Shown: positions 1 through 11,794 of the stretch, in pieces
How positions within the stretch are numbered: position 1 is the first letter of the stretch
How the letters are laid out: each line of letters begins with the position of its first letter
Made by a program: the position numbers and the translations under genes
Assembly (NCBI GenBank): GCA_951217055.1
Contig: OX578276.1
Location: 155,071,482 to 155,135,481 of the forward strand
Source: Gerris lacustris
Lineage: Eukaryota; Arthropoda; Insecta; Hemiptera; Gerridae
Reading direction: 5' to 3'
DNA: 64,000 nucleotides
Notes under the pieces: model-generated
What the model was told of the DNA's origin: nothing
Database searches by the model: none
What the model saw: only the letters and a program-made list of their open reading frames with translations

Positions 1-560
1 ATAAAGAGAAAGTATTGTGATGGCGTGAAAATTCGATTTTGTGATTTCGATGGATTTACACGTTTTGAGGACCCCTGAGTCCAAAAAAGTGTTTATTAAA
101 AAAATGTCTGCCTGTTTGGCCTCTGTCATTTGGCCTAAACTACTGGACCGATTTTGAAGAAATTGGGCATACATGTTTAGAAAAATCATACCCCGTGGCG
201 AAATCGAGAAATGAATTTTAGCTCCAAATTTGGGGGTGTTATATTATATCTCGAAAAACGGTTCCGACGATTTTTATTCAAAAATTCTAAAATGTAGTCC
301 ATTTAAATACGACTCTAACGACGCATGCCGTTTTCACGGGAAAAATCTAATTCCTGAGAAAAAAGTTTAAAACGCGGACGGAGAGAGCCCGGGTTCGATT
401 CCCCGCCCAGAAGAAGTTATTTTTAAGATACATTTTTATGAAATATTCAATAATAATTAAATTTACATACGAAAACTAGTAAATGGAAAACACTGGGCAA
501 AGTAATTATGAACTTGTATATGAGAAAGTTAGTCTGAGTTGTCTCGGACCGATTTTTTTT
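1..560 (+). repeat. Dispersed repeat family A, copy 1 (left end outside window)
   Basis: First of at least five long copies in this window (others at 5487-6130, 6366-6602 minus, 26448-26882 minus, 39313-39910). Shared landmarks are a start with AGAGAAAGTATTGTGATG, then CCGATTTTGACGAAATTTGGCATACATG, then GGGTTCGATTCCCC (about 393-406 here), then GAAAACACTGGGC and a TCTCGGACCGATTTT end. There is no open reading frame. The GGTTCGATTCC block looks like a tRNA B-box, but I find no matching A-box. Probably a non-autonomous element of unknown class. Confidence 0.75.
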
Positions 561-1024
561 AAATTCTTTTAGATGAAGAATACTTATAATTCATATTAAA
601 GTATCTATTAAGCCGCGTTTACATAGCAGTTTGCAACTAAAAAGTTTACAATTATATATTAGTGTTTTTTGCAACATTTTAGTTCCAGACTTTTTGGTTT
701 GAAACAAAAAAAAGTTGTAAACATGCTATGTATGCGTTGTAAAAGTCAATATGTGTTTCACACTTGTTATTTACAGGGTGTCCCGCGACACCACACGATT
801 CATACGATCAACACAGTTCGGAAACCTAAATTAAACCCAAGTATAACCCCCAATGTAACCAACAAGTTTTAGTTGCGAACTGCTGTGTAAACGCTACTTT
901 AGTTAAACTTTTTCTCTAAAAGGTCTAAAACTAGACCTTTTCCATGAACTATTGACTATCGACTATCATAGATTCGAAAGATGTAAAGTAAATTGGAAGA
1001 AAGAGCAATTAAAATAAAAAATCG
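561..1024. other. Unassigned AT-rich interval
   Basis: I recognise no gene here. The short open frame at 669-872 has no family features. A hairpin block (GGTGTCCCGCGACACC, 777-792) lies inside it and recurs near 18925 and 20413, so the interval is probably transposon debris. Confidence 0.4.
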
Positions 1025-1135
1025 GGTACAGGGTACCTCGGAACTTTTCCTCACTTCAGAGGCCACTAAAGTTGCCTTTAGGAGGAAGCAGCATTGGACG
1101 TGGTCAGTACTTGGATGGGTGACCGTTCTGAACAA
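1025..1135 (+). repeat. 5S rRNA-like fragment (possible SINE3-type head)
   Basis: The block around 1098-1128 (GTGGTCAGTACTTGGATGGG then TGACCG) matches the conserved 3' internal part of 5S rRNA, GGTTAGTACTTGGATGGGNGACCG. The sequence before it (GAGGCCACTAAAGTTGCC...) does not look like the 5' half of a functional 5S gene, and there is no T-run terminator typical of a real gene. Best read as a 5S-derived SINE fragment or degraded 5S copy. Confidence 0.5.
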
Positions 1136-1429
1136 ACTGATATATTATTGTTCTTAAAAAAAAACATTATTCTTAATACCTATATTTTATTTAATTATTT
1201 GAAGTTTGGCGGAATTTTGACAGATGTAAACAAACTTTGACGTCATCAAAATGATCACACTTATAAATAATTATATTCGCTTATAACTTTTAAACTAATT
1301 AATGGAATTTCATCGGGGGTTTTTATATTTGTTCCTTAATTTTTTCAAGTTCCAACGATATGCTATTATACGTCTAAAATCTATTTCTACTTTCGGTATT
1401 ATTAACCGTCAAAGTTTAAAAAATCAAAA

Positions 1430-1790
1430 ATTGATAACTCCAAAATGGCGGCCAATATCAAAATTAAATTTGGTGGGCTTGTTTGTCATACAGAGAGGTA
1501 TATGCGTGCCAAATTTCAACTCGATCAGGACCATTGTCGATTTATTACGATTTTTTAAAATGTTTGCTGACTCAACAAACTGGGTTCAAGATGGCGGAAA
1601 AATGTTATTTCCGGGTGGCACCACTACAGGTAAGGACTGATTTTTCTGCCAAGTTTCAACTCTCTAGGTTAAATACCTTGGGCGCTACGATGATAACACA
1701 CACATACATAAATACATACAGACGTCATGCTGAAAACCACTCAGGAGGTCTTAAAAACACCCAAAACGGATAATTCCGTTGAAATCTCGA
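1430..1790. repeat. Dispersed repeat family D (AAATGGCGG-type)
   Basis: Contains CAAAATGGCGGCCAATATCA, CAAGATGGCGGAAAA and a run of CACACATACATAAATACATA. Similar ATGGCGG-bearing blocks occur near 21240-21400 and twice at about 47070-47390. Open frames crossing it (1302-1640, 1483-1773) show no protein family features and are treated as chance. Confidence 0.5.
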
Positions 1791-2281
1791 AAAAAATGTT
1801 TTTGGTGAAAACAGTAAAAGTTAAAAAACGATCAAAATAGGTCAAAAATAAGTTGGGGCGGATACGATAGATTACTAACAGATTGAGTCTGAATAAAATC
1901 TATTTTTAATTTAATGTGAATACTTGGTGTCTATATATACTCGTAGTGGGTGACATGTAACGTTGCAACCACGTGACGCAACTCGAACATGTTGGCCGCT
2001 GTCCAAACATGTTTAGTTATTCTCTTTGTCTTGTTATCAAACACATGTTTCTCTTAGAAAAATATAACATCTGTTTATATTTGAAAATCCCACTCAAAAC
2101 TCGCCCCTTTAATTTGCATTCCTAAATAGCATTAAAAAAGATATATTGGTGACTATTGTTGCATTTCTATCAAACACACTATTATAAAAATATAACATCC
2201 GATTATATTTTAAAGTAGCAATCAAAACGTGCTCCTTTATATATCGGTAAAAATTGGAGCAGGTGGAGCTATACTCTAGTC

Positions 2282-2999
2282 CAGGGGCGGCCAACCTTTT
2301 TCGATCGTGGGCCACAATCGTGGTTCCACAAACTCAGAGGGCCAATTCCCCCCCCCCCCCCCCCCCCCCAGTCACCCACACATTCATCTGCAATTCACAC
2401 AACATTAAAAAACTTATATTTCCTATGCATATTATTAAATATAAATATAATAGGAATAGAATCGGTAATTCAAGAACCAATTTATACTCTAAAATTCACA
2501 CAATCAGAAAACATTACGTGAATCACTTAATATTCAAAGAATTTATTACGAACGAGAGAAAAAAGAAAGTAGCAAAAACGCGAAGGAACCAAAGAAAGAA
2601 TTGACATGGCTGTTGATTTTCAGAAATCATCTAAGGGTGCGCTTCATCGGACTTTTGCAGCCTGGATCGTATGCATCGGGAGATCAAGAAGAGCGATGTC
2701 ATGCGATATCACTAGTTATCAAACCGTGTCTTTCCCTATCGCACTTGCTTACACTTAAATTTACCTAGAAGTTTACCGAATTACACGATTGTAGGTCTAT
2801 TGTGATGTCCAATCATTAAAGTATTAACAATTATATTATTATTATATTAATAAAATAAAAATACTTTTTTAAAAAATTCGGGTAAAAGTCGATTAACAAA
2901 CTTTAAAAAATAAATAAATACTGGCAAGTTTCCGCGGGCCACCTCAAAAGGCGTCGCGGGCCACTTCACGGCCCGCGTGCCGCGGGTTGGCCACCCCTG
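2282..2999. mobile_element. Complete non-autonomous hAT transposon (MITE), 718 bp
   Basis: The left end reads CAGGGGCGGCCAACC. The right end read on the minus strand is CAGGGGTGGCCAACC. Both are flanked by the perfect 8-bp direct repeat CTCTAGTC (2274-2281 and 3000-3007). An 8-bp duplication with a CAGGGG terminus is the hAT signature. There is an internal C-run (2350-2370) and AT-rich filler but no transposase. Confidence 0.9.
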
Positions 3000-3007
3000 C
3001 TCTAGTC

Positions 3008-4178
3008 TAATGATCATAGAAATATTTCAAAATAATTAAAAATAAAACTAAAATGTAATAAAAGTACAATTAAGGTAAGCGCAGATATAGATTGGCTCTG
3101 AACAAAACAAAATAAATAAAAAATAAAGTGATGTCGAACATTTGAAACGTGTTCAGTGTTCGGCCTCATCGCGTAGTATTTATATTTAAAAGAAAGATTT
3201 TTGATTCAGTTTTTAATTTGAAATGATGTTTGGACCGTTTTTGAAAAATCTATTCTTTTTATATCTGCAGTGGAGAGCATTATTTATTAAACATTTTTCG
3301 CGATAAAGCAGTTTTAAAAAAATGTTTCTATCCAATATAATATAATAGAGAGTTTAAATAAGACGTAATTTTGATTGTCGTGATACGTTGTTTTTATCGT
3401 CATTTTAAAATGTATGATTTTATAACTGAGATAAACAAGACTTATACAAAGAACGTAGTGAGGAGGATATAGGTAGGTTACGTCTAATCAGGATATGTTA
3501 TATTTATGTTTATAACAGCTATGTTTTTGAATTCTCGTACCTTTTGAACTTCGGAGCTATTTATTATCCAAACAGTTTATTATTGTACTTAAAAATGAAC
3601 ATAATGTTTCTGGTGTGAAATTTTTTAATCATTAATTTTGCTTTGATCATCAATTGGTCTCCGAACCAGAGGAAGTGAGATATTTAAAAAAAAAAAAAAA
3701 AAAAAAAAAGTGGTGCGGCGACGGATACAAAATATTCATAGATATTCTTTGCCCTTTATTCCGTAAACCAACCATTGTACGTAAAAATTAATCAGACTTT
3801 TCTGTGGGAAAGTTTGTTATCTTTAATATCGATAACCACCTTGATTGGTGTCCGAGCCACAGGAAGCGAGATATTCGTAAAAAACCGAATTTATTGACCT
3901 GTGTCCTTGAATAATTGTTAACGCAACCGCGATCTTGTTGCCGATTTTCAATGGTTTTCAGAACGTCAAAATGAAGCGATAAAAAAAAAAAAAAAAAAAA
4001 AATTGAAGATCCGATTTTTTGGAACAGAAAACCTAAAATGGCAGCACTAATAAGCAAATACAAAAATAATTGGTTTTTGCTCCTTAAATAAATTCATTTT
4101 CATCATAATATTATTATACTTCATCACATTCAAAACCAGCATACCCTTCAAGAAGATTACCACCAAATATGTCAACCA
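3008..4178. other. Unassigned AT-rich interval with poly(A) tracts
   Basis: No gene seen. Two long A-runs (about 3683-3709 and 3981-4001), each followed by similar wording (AACCAACCATTGTACG..., GGTCTCCGAACCAGAGGAAG versus TGTCCGAGCCACAGGAAG), suggest two diverged copies of one repeat. Confidence 0.4.
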
Positions 4179-4179
4179 T

Positions 4180-4390
4180 CAGGGCCGCTGAGAGGATTTC
4201 CGGGCCCGTGGGCAAGTTAGCATATGGGCCCCTATGAAGAAATAAGGGGGACATTTTTTTAAAATTTAATTACTTAAATATGAGTTTTAAGGAATTCTGA
4301 GGGCAATTCTGTCCTTAGAGGAAAAGATATTTGGTGGAGATGAATTTTCATGTTTAACTAAGATGGGCTAATTAAAAAAAAAAAAATATT
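4180..4390 (+). repeat. GGGCC-rich repeat fragment, related to 6785-7000
   Basis: Begins CAGGGCCGCTGAGAGGATTT and shares AGTTAGCATATGGGCCCCTA, ATGAGTTTTAAG and GGAAAAGATATTTGGTGG with the block at 6785-7000. It looks like the terminal part of a hAT-like non-autonomous element. The other end is not identified. Confidence 0.45.
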
Positions 4391-4558
4391 GAGTAGTTTT
4401 GTAGCTGGTAAGTATCATTAAAAAACCCTCTTTTACACTTTTTAAAATACATAATAATATAAAATTAAACATAACATAAATTGTGTTGCTAGAATAGTGA
4501 GATTAAGATAAAACAAATAATTAAGTAACGCTTTATTTTACAAAAGTTCCATTACTAG

Positions 4559-5088
4559 AGGTCGACCAAGAAGTCATGAACACGGGAGAAACGGAAAGCT
4601 TAACTTCGTTTAAAATCGGAACTTTTAAAAACCGAGTAGTGCCGAAGTCAGTACAGTCGGGTGCTAAGACAATAACCATTCCTAGTTTGTATGAAATGCC
4701 CAGTTATGTCAAATCTCACGAATAACAACAGGAAGGTTTCCAATCTGTTAGGTTTCCTGTTTTGTTTGTTTTTATACAGCACGAACTATAGTCACAACTG
4801 TTCTAAATCCAAATCAAACTCAGAAATAAAGAGGAAGAAAAAAATAGATTAAGGAAAAATATCAATAAATAATAATATAAACATATTATCGTATATTATT
4901 AGTGATTTCTTATCAGGTACAGTGTTGCCTGTTGCAAAAAATATTTATATAGAAGTTATCAAAAATAAAATTATTAATAACAGAAGAACAACACTGTGTT
5001 TTTTGACCGTGGTCTATTATATCAAAAACTGACTGTACATGACGACACTAGCGCACTCCTCTTATTTCCATGACTTCTTGGTCGACCT
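4559..5088 (+). mobile_element. MITE with CTAG target duplication, short copy (530 bp)
   Basis: Perfect 20-bp terminal inverted repeats (AGGTCGACCAAGAAGTCATG at both ends) are flanked by CTAG at 4555-4558 and 5089-5092. The second copy at 25188-26170 is in opposite orientation and has the same duplication, which supports CTAG rather than TA as the target. No coding sequence; this copy is an internal deletion relative to the longer one. Confidence 0.85.
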
Positions 5089-5159
5089 CTAGTAAAAAAT
5101 ATTAATATCAGTATGTTAATTTATGATTTATCTGTCAGTTTCTCTCCTATAAATTAACA

Positions 5160-5486
5160 TTGACCTTATAGTCCAGGGAAATAAGACTTGCTCTGCGGAA
5201 TAAGAGAAAGCAAGCTGAATTTTTGCATAGACCTTCGTTATGATGTTCTAATGAAGCACCAAAAAGTCTCATATGCTCACCCTTGTGCGTCTCGAGATAT
5301 CGAAGGTCAAAGGTCAGGAAAATCAGGTTTTTTGCGAAAATCTCGCTTCCGGTTAGTCTGAGGTCTGAAGAAGTTATAGCAAAACTTACTTAAAACAGTA
5401 TTCCCAACAAATTTGGTTATATACATTTTTTTCGTACGATTAACCGTTTTCGAGATATAGCGTGAAGAAGCGGGAGCGCGCATGTT
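5160..5486 (+). repeat. Dispersed repeat, partner of inverted copy at 6599-6680
   Basis: The stretch 5165-5245 (GTCCAGGGAAATAAGACTTG...AGACCTTCGTT) is repeated in reverse orientation at 6599-6680. The rest (AGATATCGAAGGTCAAAGG, CGTTTTCGAGATATAGCGTG) looks like degenerate repeat. No coding content recognised. Confidence 0.5.
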
Positions 5487-6130
5487 TACTTTCTCATAGA
5501 AAGAGAAAGTTTTGTGATGGTACAAAAATTCTGTATTGAGATTTTATGAATTTACACGTTTAGTGGTCCACTGTGTCCAAAAAAGGTGTTTTTAAAAAAT
5601 GTCTGTACGTCGTCAGTCTGTCGTTTGTCTGGCGTCTGAGGAGACGCGTGGAGCCTAAACTACTGGGCCGATTTTGACGAAATTTGGCATACATGCTCGG
5701 AAAAATCATATTCCGAGGTGAAATGGAGAAACGAATTTTAGCTCCAAATTTGGGGGCACTACCCCCCAAAAACTCTGAAAAAACTTGAAAACAAATTATT
5801 TCTTGAAAACGGTTCTGACGATTTCGATTAAAAAATTCTAAAATGTAGTCCATTTAATTACGAATCTAACAATATATCTCGTTTTCCCTATATATTATCT
5901 AGTTCCTGAGAAAATAGATTTAAACGTGGATACGGAGACAGGCCGGGTTCGATTCCCCACCGAGGAGAAGTTGTTTTTATGATCAAATTTGAACAAATGT
6001 TAAATAATAATTAAATGTATCTATGAAAACATGAAAACTAATAAATTATGGAAAACACTGGGTTACGTAATTATGAACTCGTATTTGAGAATGTTTGTCT
6101 GAGTGGTCTCGGACCTATTTTTAGTAGGTA
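5487..6130 (+). repeat. Family A copy 2, near full length
   Basis: Contains all the family landmarks in order: AAAGAGAAAGTTTTGTGATG, the CCGATTTTGACGAAATTTGG block, GGGTTCGATTCCCC at about 5944, GAAAACACTGGGT, and the CTCGGACC end. An inverted partial copy follows at 6366-6602. Confidence 0.75.
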
Positions 6131-6365
6131 TTACATTACTGTATAATGTACTGAGGTACTATAACTATAAATGCATTTTTCTTAGTATAGTTATACTAGA
6201 AAATTGTATTCCCATTATTATTCCGGTTGAAAGTTTTGTTCATTTGTAAGACTGAACAATTATTCATTATTATTTCGGGAGGACTACTTGAGGAAACTGA
6301 TACAAAAAGCTATTTTCTCAGGAAATAAATTTTTACCGGGAAAACGACATACATATATATATATA

Positions 6366-6602
6366 TAGACGAGTTCATAATTACGTAACTCAGTGTTTTC
6401 CATAATTTATTAGTTTTCATGTTTTCATAGATAAATTTGATTATTATTTAATATTTGTTCAAATTTTATCATAACAACAACTTCTCCTCGGCGGGGAATC
6501 GAACCCGGCCTGTCTCCGTATCCACGTTTAAAGCTATTTTCTCAGGAACTAGATAATATATAGGGAAAACGAAATATATCGTTAGATTCGTAATTAAATG
6601 GG
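6366..6602 (-). repeat. Family A copy 3, partial, inverted
   Basis: Minus-strand copy with GGGGAATCGAACCCGG (6496-6511) as the reverse of the family's B-box-like block. It is joined at 6599-6680 to an inverted copy of 5165-5245, so 5165-6680 forms an imperfect large inverted repeat. Confidence 0.7.
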
Positions 6603-6784
6603 GAACGAAGGTCTATGCAAAAATTCAGCTTGCTTTCTCTCATTCCGCAGATTGGGTTTTTATTTCCCTGGATTAATATTGAATAAGATAAAAAATCTAA
6701 GTAACTAAATGAAACCCTAAAATTCAAACTTCCATACTCATGACTCATGACACATTAGGAATAATTTTATGTTCTTCACAATCA

Positions 6785-7000
6785 GTGATGAACTTAGCAT
6801 ATGGGCCCTTAGAACAAATAACGGCTGGGGGTCCGGGGGTCCCCCCTCTGAAAATTGTTAAAATTTAACTGCGAAAAGATGAGTTTTAAGAATTTCTGAA
6901 AATAAGTTTTTCCTAACAGGAAAAGATGTTTGGTGGGGACGAATTTCAAATACATATGTACTGTTGGTTAAGTTTTGTATTTGTGTCTGTTTAATTTCCG
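6785..7000 (+). repeat. GGGCC-rich repeat, second copy
   Basis: Related to 4180-4390 (AGCATATGGGCCC, GAGTTTTAAGAATTTCTGA, GGAAAAGATGTTTGGTGG). No open reading frame with family features. Confidence 0.45.
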
Positions 7001-7018
7001 TTGCGTGAATCAACTTTA

Positions 7019-7670
7019 CCTCCCAAACTTAGCTAGGGCATTGGAGGCCCTCGCCAAAAAGAAATTCATAAGAAAAAAACATTTGCGTTCAGAACTGAAT
7101 GGGGTCCCCTTACAATAGTGTAGAAGTATAATTCTCTAAAGGGGCCTCTACCGGCATTGGTACGAAGATAGTAGTTCATGTTTATGTTTTTTTTTTTTAT
7201 TTGGGGGCCCCTTGGCACCGGAGTCCGCCCGCAATTCGGACCTATAGTTATGCCAATAATCACAATATCCATCTTGCCTTTTTGGTTGTAATAATCCAGG
7301 CCCGCCCCCCGGAGGCCCGGATATATGCCTCCCAAACTTAGCTAGGGCATTGGGGCCCCTCGCCAAAAAAAGATGATGGGAAAAAAACAATTGTGTTCAG
7401 AACTAAATGGGGTACCCTTACAATAGTATAGATGTATAGAAGTATAATTTCAATTTTGATTTTATTATGTTCTAATCTAAAGGGTCCCCTACTGACATTG
7501 GTACAAAGATAGTAATTTCATATTTTTTTTTGATTTGTGGGCCCCTTGGCACCGGGGTCCGCCCGTAATTCGGGCCCATAGTTATGCCACTAATTTCAAT
7601 ATCCATCTTTTTTTTGTTGTAAAAAACCAGGGCCGCCCCCCGGAGGCCCGGGCCCCAGGGCATTTGGCAT
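7019..7670 (+). repeat. Tandem duplication, period about 309 bp, two copies
   Basis: CCTCCCAAACTTAGCTAGGG starts at 7019 and again at 7328. Both copies carry TTTGTGGGCCCCTTGGCACC-like and TTATGCCA(A/C)TAAT...ATATCCATCTT blocks and end with CCGCCCCCCGGAGGCCCG. The minus-strand frames in it are shadows of the repeat. Confidence 0.75.
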
Positions 7671-7674
7671 TTGA

Positions 7675-8050
7675 AAATACACATTTTCGTCCATTGCACA
7701 ATTTTTTATTTATAATTTTAATAAATAACAATAATTTTTATTAGCACTTTTAATAGCAGATAGAAGAGATTCTATATTAACAACAAATAAGAATTGGAAT
7801 TGAACTCTAATAGAAGGTAATTTAGATGCAGGTTATAAACAAAGATAAACATGGTCGAAATTGCAGTGTCGCCAACCTGATTTCAACAACTTCATTACAT
7901 TAGACATTCATTTTCTACTATTTATAAAATAATTAAGTTGCAATTTTTACTTTTTCGCCCTACTTTTTGAGTTCAGGGATGAAAAGACTTACTTTAGTCC
8001 CTCTAAATTAATTTAAAATGATAACTTTTTCTCCCCAATATATTTACACT
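7675..8050 (-). repeat. Inverted partner of 12990-13375
   Basis: Contains GACGAAAATG-side text, AGATTCTATATTAACAAC, GCAGGTTATAAACAAAGATA and TTTTGAGTTCAGGGATGAAA. The same text appears in reverse orientation at 12990-13375. Two copies of one repeat lie about 5 kb apart in opposite orientation. Confidence 0.75.
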
Positions 8051-8375
8051 CTGGAATAAAATGGATACGTTATAAAAATAATTATGCTATGGGAGCAAAG
8101 TGCTATTAAGTATGAATTTAAAATGTTTCGGTTAAGGTCCAGCAAATGATATATTTTTTTAAAGATTGTTTAAGAAAGCCTGAAAAAGTCGTAGATAAAA
8201 TTTATATGATCGATATTCAATTACCATTTCCAATCATAAAACGAAGTATCAGAAGGTCATATCCGTAATTCCCGCTGATTTTTGTCAGCCGGTCCGCAGA
8301 ATTTATCCAAGTTTTTTACCGGTCAGCGTTAAAAAATGGTTAAAAACCACTGCTTAGAAAGTAGTTAACATTTTC

Positions 8376-9395
8376 CTGCCTCGGCTTCGCCTTTGCAGTA
8401 AATTTGTTTGGCTATCCTCGCCTTCGGCACCGAGATAAAACTTGTCAGCAACATTCCATTTTGCTGCCTAGTACCTTAAATAACTATTGTCTACATATTA
8501 AAAAAAAAGATATAAATATTATATTTAAGTCTATACTTACACAACATTAAAGATATGCAGGTGAGCAACAGCTGGCAGAATAAACTCAGCTGATACTAAA
8601 TATAACTTCTCTATTCTATTTTTAAATTAATCGAGTAAACAACACAGGACACAGTCAATTCTCAACCAATTACACATCTAAAAATATTAACTAAACATTT
8701 AATTACTAACATGCCCGATAACTAAATTATTAATTAATAGTTTAATTTATTGAAATATTTTGAACTGACTAGAATCATAGTTATTTATATTAATACATAT
8801 TTTCGATTAAACGCACTTCATATAATGTCAATTATAAAAATAAAATATAGTTTTATACGCATCTGATTCACTTTTCTACTACCTACATGCACCTGTATTA
8901 TTATTAATTATTATTAATGTGCACAATGTTACACATACATAAATTTTTCGCTTTTGTGAAGTAAGGTTATCTATCATACAAATATAATATGATTATTAAA
9001 TTATTTTTAATTTAAACAAATAAAAAATATTTTTACTATACCAAAAAAAATATATATAAATAAATAAATAAAAAAAGCTAAGGTAATGTGGGCAAGTGCA
9101 TGGCCAAAATATACAAAGATCGATTTTGAACAAGTATAAAAAAAATTGTATTTCCGTGGTAGGCTGTGAAATAGTAACTTTAGAGCCTAAAAAACATAGC
9201 TAAAATCGATTTTTTCATTACGTGGACTTAAAAAATCTTTTCATTACTCCTAGCTGTAAAGAAATAGTTATTTATGTAACTAGGCAGCAAAATGGAATTT
9301 TTCTGACGAATGAGATTAAGTTAGCCTCCGAGCCGGAGGCAAGGACAGGCTATGGAAACTGCCGAGGCGAAGCCGAGGCAGGTAATTTATTCGAT
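8376..9395. repeat. Foldback-type inverted repeat, arms about 110 bp
   Basis: The left arm (about 8376-8478: CCTGCCTCGGCTTCGCC...TTGCTGCCTAGTACC) is the imperfect reverse complement of the right arm (about 9277-9395: AACTAGGCAGCAAAATGG...GGCGAAGCCGAGGCAGG). The roughly 800-bp interior is AT-rich and non-coding. The arms carry GGCTTCGCC hairpins. The structure resembles a foldback element, but no target duplication was fixed. Confidence 0.6.
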
Positions 9396-9907
9396 TGACA
9401 ATATATCAATATGAGGCAGAAATGTTTCCTTTGCTGCCTTGTTGCATACAATATTTTTCCTACTGGCGGCAGAAAAATGTTTCTATAAATAATATTTATT
9501 TCATAATACTTACTTACTTATCAAATACTATTATTGAACTATTTAAATTTAAAATAAAAACAAGCTACAATATCAAATGTTACAATTATAAATAATGAAT
9601 TGACAGAAATACAGTAAAAACAAAACAAAATTATGATAATAGACAAGCTGCAGTGTTGCCACTAATTTAATTTTTTATGATTATTTTAAGGCCTACTATT
9701 TTCTTTAATATTTTAATTTCTTTTTACTCCATTCTATTTTATAAATATAATCTATTTTAAGTATTTATAAACCTTTTTTATAAATTCGTAATATCTTTAA
9801 GGTAAATTGTTCAAATAATTTAGGTTAAAGATCACATAAAACAAAAGGTTGTTTGTTTATTTATTTGTAGCGGGGAATGTGGGCGTGGCTTAGCCTGGAA
9901 AAATCCT

Positions 9908-9955
9908 CAGCAAAATACGATTTTGCCGCCTAGGCAGCAAAATCGTATTTTGCTG
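9908..9955. repeat. 48-bp near-perfect palindrome
   Basis: Arms of 24 bp with one mismatch, centred between 9931 and 9932 (CAGCAAAATACGATTTTGCC / GCCTAGGC centre). The GCCTAGGCAGCAAAAT word is shared with the foldback arms at 8376-9395. Confidence 0.85.
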
Positions 9956-10329
9956 CGTATTGTAAAATTTCCTTGAAACCTCAGAGAAATTAAATTTTCA
10001 TGCCTAAAGACAGTTCAATAATGCGTAATTTTGCTGCCGCTAGTAGGAAAAATTTTTTTACGTCTTAGAACGTAAAACATTTTTTCTTTCGTGCTGGTAG
10101 TTATCAAAACTTCCATTTTAGCGCTGCAATCTTTGCTGAAATGCTTCTTAGTACGATTAAAATCCGCTTGATGTCAATGCGTTTTATTTATCTTTTGTTA
10201 TAGTGTAACCTCTTTTTATGGTTTCTTTTTTTTAAATCTTAAAGTGTGTACTAATATTTGTAATAATTATATTGATTATTAATTAATATTTAATGTTTTT
10301 TCATTGTCTACCACGGAAAAAATAGCATA

Positions 10330-10457
10330 TGCTACACGACTGTGAAGTGTTTTTTCTTTACAATAAAGAACCGTGTGGCAATATTTTCTGTCTCGCTTCG
10401 CTCGACAGTAAATGTAATTGCCGCGGTAAAGAAAAAACTCACTTCACAGCCTAGCAA
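10330..10457. repeat. Nested hairpin, 32-bp outer arms
   Basis: The outer arms at 10330-10361 and 10426-10457 (GACTGTGAAGTG...TTTTTTCTTTAC) pair imperfectly. Inside them ACCGTGTGGCAATA pairs with TAATTGCCGCGGT, and CTGTC/GACAG flank CTCGCTTCGCTC. The open frame 10342-10557 lies across this structure and is not supported as a gene. Confidence 0.7.
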
Positions 10458-11084
10458 CATAATATACTATTTTGCTTCTAGAAATTTTTATTTTCTCATA
10501 TACCTTCTATTTATAGAAAAATTAATGTATTTTGATGAAGCGAAAATTCAATTTTGATGAAATTACACGTTTTGTGGTCCCCAAAGTCCAACATGGTTAT
10601 TTTAAAAAATGTTAGTCTGTTTTGGTTTGTTTGTCGTGTTGTTTGTATTGTAGTCTGTTGTCTCGGCAAGTCGGGAGAGTTAGGTTAAATAAGTAATCTC
10701 AAATACCAGAGACTGAGCTATCTAATTAAGACTTAGGTATTAATGATGAAAACGCTTGGTGACAATATAACATTTGTGGAGGGCTTTGATTTTCTTTTTT
10801 TTACTGCTTAAATTATTAGTATGGCTTAAGTAATTATAAGAGATTTTTAAATATTTGCTAACTCTACGAAATGGTAAGGCAAGTGTAAACACTGCCTGTC
10901 CTTCGACGCACAAACCACCAACGACCGGAGCAGCAGGAGCGGAGCAGCGGGAGCGGAGCAGCGTGAGTTACATGTGTACACACTAGTGTTACACTATTTC
11001 TTGCACACTTATACGGAAGTAAGCCGAATATAAGCGAGGCATTACATCCAAGCCACATCACTAAATTGATTTAGTTATAAAAAA

Positions 11085-11638
11085 AAAAATAGACTGCCAA
11101 TTAGTGTGGCACATAGCTTCCTAGCATCCTATCACGTACTTTATTGTTACATTAACATTAAAATGATTGTTATATTACTTTATTGTTATATTGTTTATTG
11201 TGTAAAAACTATTATTAGTTTTAGCGATCTTTAACACTTCATACACGTCTCGCTGTTGGTTTTACTAAAAAATAGTATTTGTAAAAAATGATTGTCTCAT
11301 TGAATAGATGAAGTTAGATTTTTTCCCGACCTAAAATTCCATTTTTAATTTCTCGTGAACGCTTGGACGGATAACGTTCCCGGATAACGTCCAACGAACT
11401 AGTCCTGGGCATTGGTAAAATGACCATGTCTACCAAATTTCATCAAAATCGGTCACATTTACTCAAGTTATCGTCGCACGTTTCATAATTCGCGGACACA
11501 CAGACCAACACAGACATACAGACAGACACGAGACCAAAAGTGTTCCCTGATTTCTTAAAATCGGAGACATAAAAGTTTTTCGTTCTCAAAAGTGAACACA
11601 ATGCTTCCGTTACCTTCGGTAAGCTCGGAAGCAAAATA
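11085..11638 (+). repeat. Family B/C mosaic repeat
   Basis: The family B head (GACTGCCAATTAGTGTGGCA, 11092-11111) and the B tail (CTTCCGTTACCTTCGGTAAG then CTCGGAAGC, about 11601-11633) enclose a block of family C (TTGGACGGATAACGTTC, TACCAAATTTCATCAAAATC). No coding capacity. Confidence 0.6.
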
Positions 11639-11794
11639 AGAGTCATAAATCAATTATTTAAAAATAGTACTAATTTGTGTGTTTATTCGATTCATTTTAA
11701 TTGTTAAATATGACAAGGACAAATATTTTAATTTAATTGAACGCCTCTATGCTGTTTAGATTAAGCATTCAACAGGTGTCATTGACACTGAAGA

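Noticed and set aside
393..406. GGTTCGATTCCCC as a tRNA gene
   Set aside because: The B-box-like word recurs in every family A copy without an A-box or a cloverleaf, so it is part of the repeat.
669..872. 67-aa frame reading Cys and Thr-rich text
   Set aside because: It crosses a recurring hairpin block and has no domain, splice or promoter support.
10864..11061. 65-aa minus frame over GGAGCAGCGGGAGCGGAGCA
   Set aside because: Composition comes from a short GC-rich repeat; no family features.
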